Of a DNA stretch of 5,748 nucleotides, positions 5,628 to 5,748 are shown in pieces. Numbering within the stretch: the stretch's first letter is position 1; the number at the start of each line of letters is the position of its first letter. Origin of the DNA: Eggerthellaceae bacterium (GTDB lineage Bacteria > Actinomycetota > Coriobacteriia > Coriobacteriales > Eggerthellaceae); NCBI GenBank assembly GCA_003452695.1, contig DMNP01000117.1, forward strand, positions 1 to 5,748. Direction: 5' to 3'. The position numbers and the translations under genes were made by a program. The notes below the pieces were generated by a model. The model was given only the letters and a program-made list of their open reading frames with translations, was not told the origin of the DNA and did not search any database.

Positions 5628-5748
5628 GGGCGGCCCCCGTTCTTCGGGCGGTCGGCGCCCCCGGCATCGTCGCGCTTCGCGGGCGGGGCGCTGGCGCTAG
5701 CTGTCGGCCGGGCGTCCGCCTGTGCTGCCGGGCGGGCGTCGGCGGGCG
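5624..5748 (-). CDS. C-terminal end of an upstream gene, Ala/Pro-rich tail (partial)
   Basis: On the minus strand a frame stays open from the window edge to a TGA at 5626-5624 and shares ATGA with the YhgE/Pip start. About 40 residues are visible, ending PAKRDDAGGADRPKNGGRP, preceded by an Ala/Pro/Asp/Arg-rich stretch (for example QADARPTASASAPP). This looks like a disordered tail without a recognisable domain, so no family can be given. The 4-nt overlap and same strand argue that it is a real gene co-transcribed with the YhgE/Pip gene. A second YhgE/Pip-type protein is one possibility, because such genes are often found in tandem, but this is inference. Caution: in such GC-rich DNA a 125-nt open frame can occur by chance. 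Confidence 0.55.
   Translation of the reverse strand, partial: PADARPAAQADARPTASASAPPAKRDDAGGADRPKNGGRP

Overview
This GC-rich window (clearly above 60% GC by eye) carries four complete or nearly complete protein genes and the ends of two loci that run off its edges. Strong GC bias at third codon positions produces several long antisense open frames that are not genes. The gene set (LarE, a stand-alone sigma-70-family factor, a VanX-type dipeptidase, a very Ala/Asp-rich YhgE/Pip protein) and base composition fit a high-GC Gram-positive anaerobe. My best guess is the Coriobacteriia/Eggerthellaceae, but that is inference from style, not from a marker gene.

Layout. (1) Positions 1-475, plus strand: the C-terminal part of larE, the sacrificial sulfur transferase that helps make the nickel-pincer cofactor of lactate racemase-type enzymes. 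(2) 476-585: a short gap between convergent genes with no convincing terminator. (3) 586-1923, minus strand: a complete glycoside hydrolase family 30 enzyme with both catalytic glutamates and no signal peptide. (4) 1924-2142: a divergent control region, AT-richer than its surroundings. It holds a perfect 31-bp inverted repeat, a second 13-bp palindrome and a weak promoter candidate. (5) 2143-2688 and 2711-3370, plus strand: an ECF-like sigma factor followed 22 nt later by a VanX-type D-Ala-D-Ala dipeptidase, most likely one operon, closed by a hairpin terminator at 3394-3432. (6) 3447-5627, minus strand: a 726-residue YhgE/Pip membrane protein. (7) 5624-5748, minus strand: the Ala/Pro-rich C-terminal end of an upstream gene that overlaps the YhgE/Pip start by ATGA, so the two are probably co-transcribed.

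How the parts may work together. The sigma factor and the dipeptidase form the one pairing that suggests a circuit: a sigma factor without a visible anti-sigma partner, coupled to an enzyme acting on the terminal dipeptide of peptidoglycan precursors. No vanH, vanA or vanRS homologue is present here, so vancomycin resistance is not supported; cell-wall turnover or stress is a more cautious reading. The GH30 gene faces away from the sigma gene across the palindrome-rich region and could share regulation with it, but nothing proves this. I see no CRISPR array, tRNA, rRNA, insertion sequence or prophage, and no clearly new multi-gene system. The most unusual DNA element is the 31-bp palindrome.
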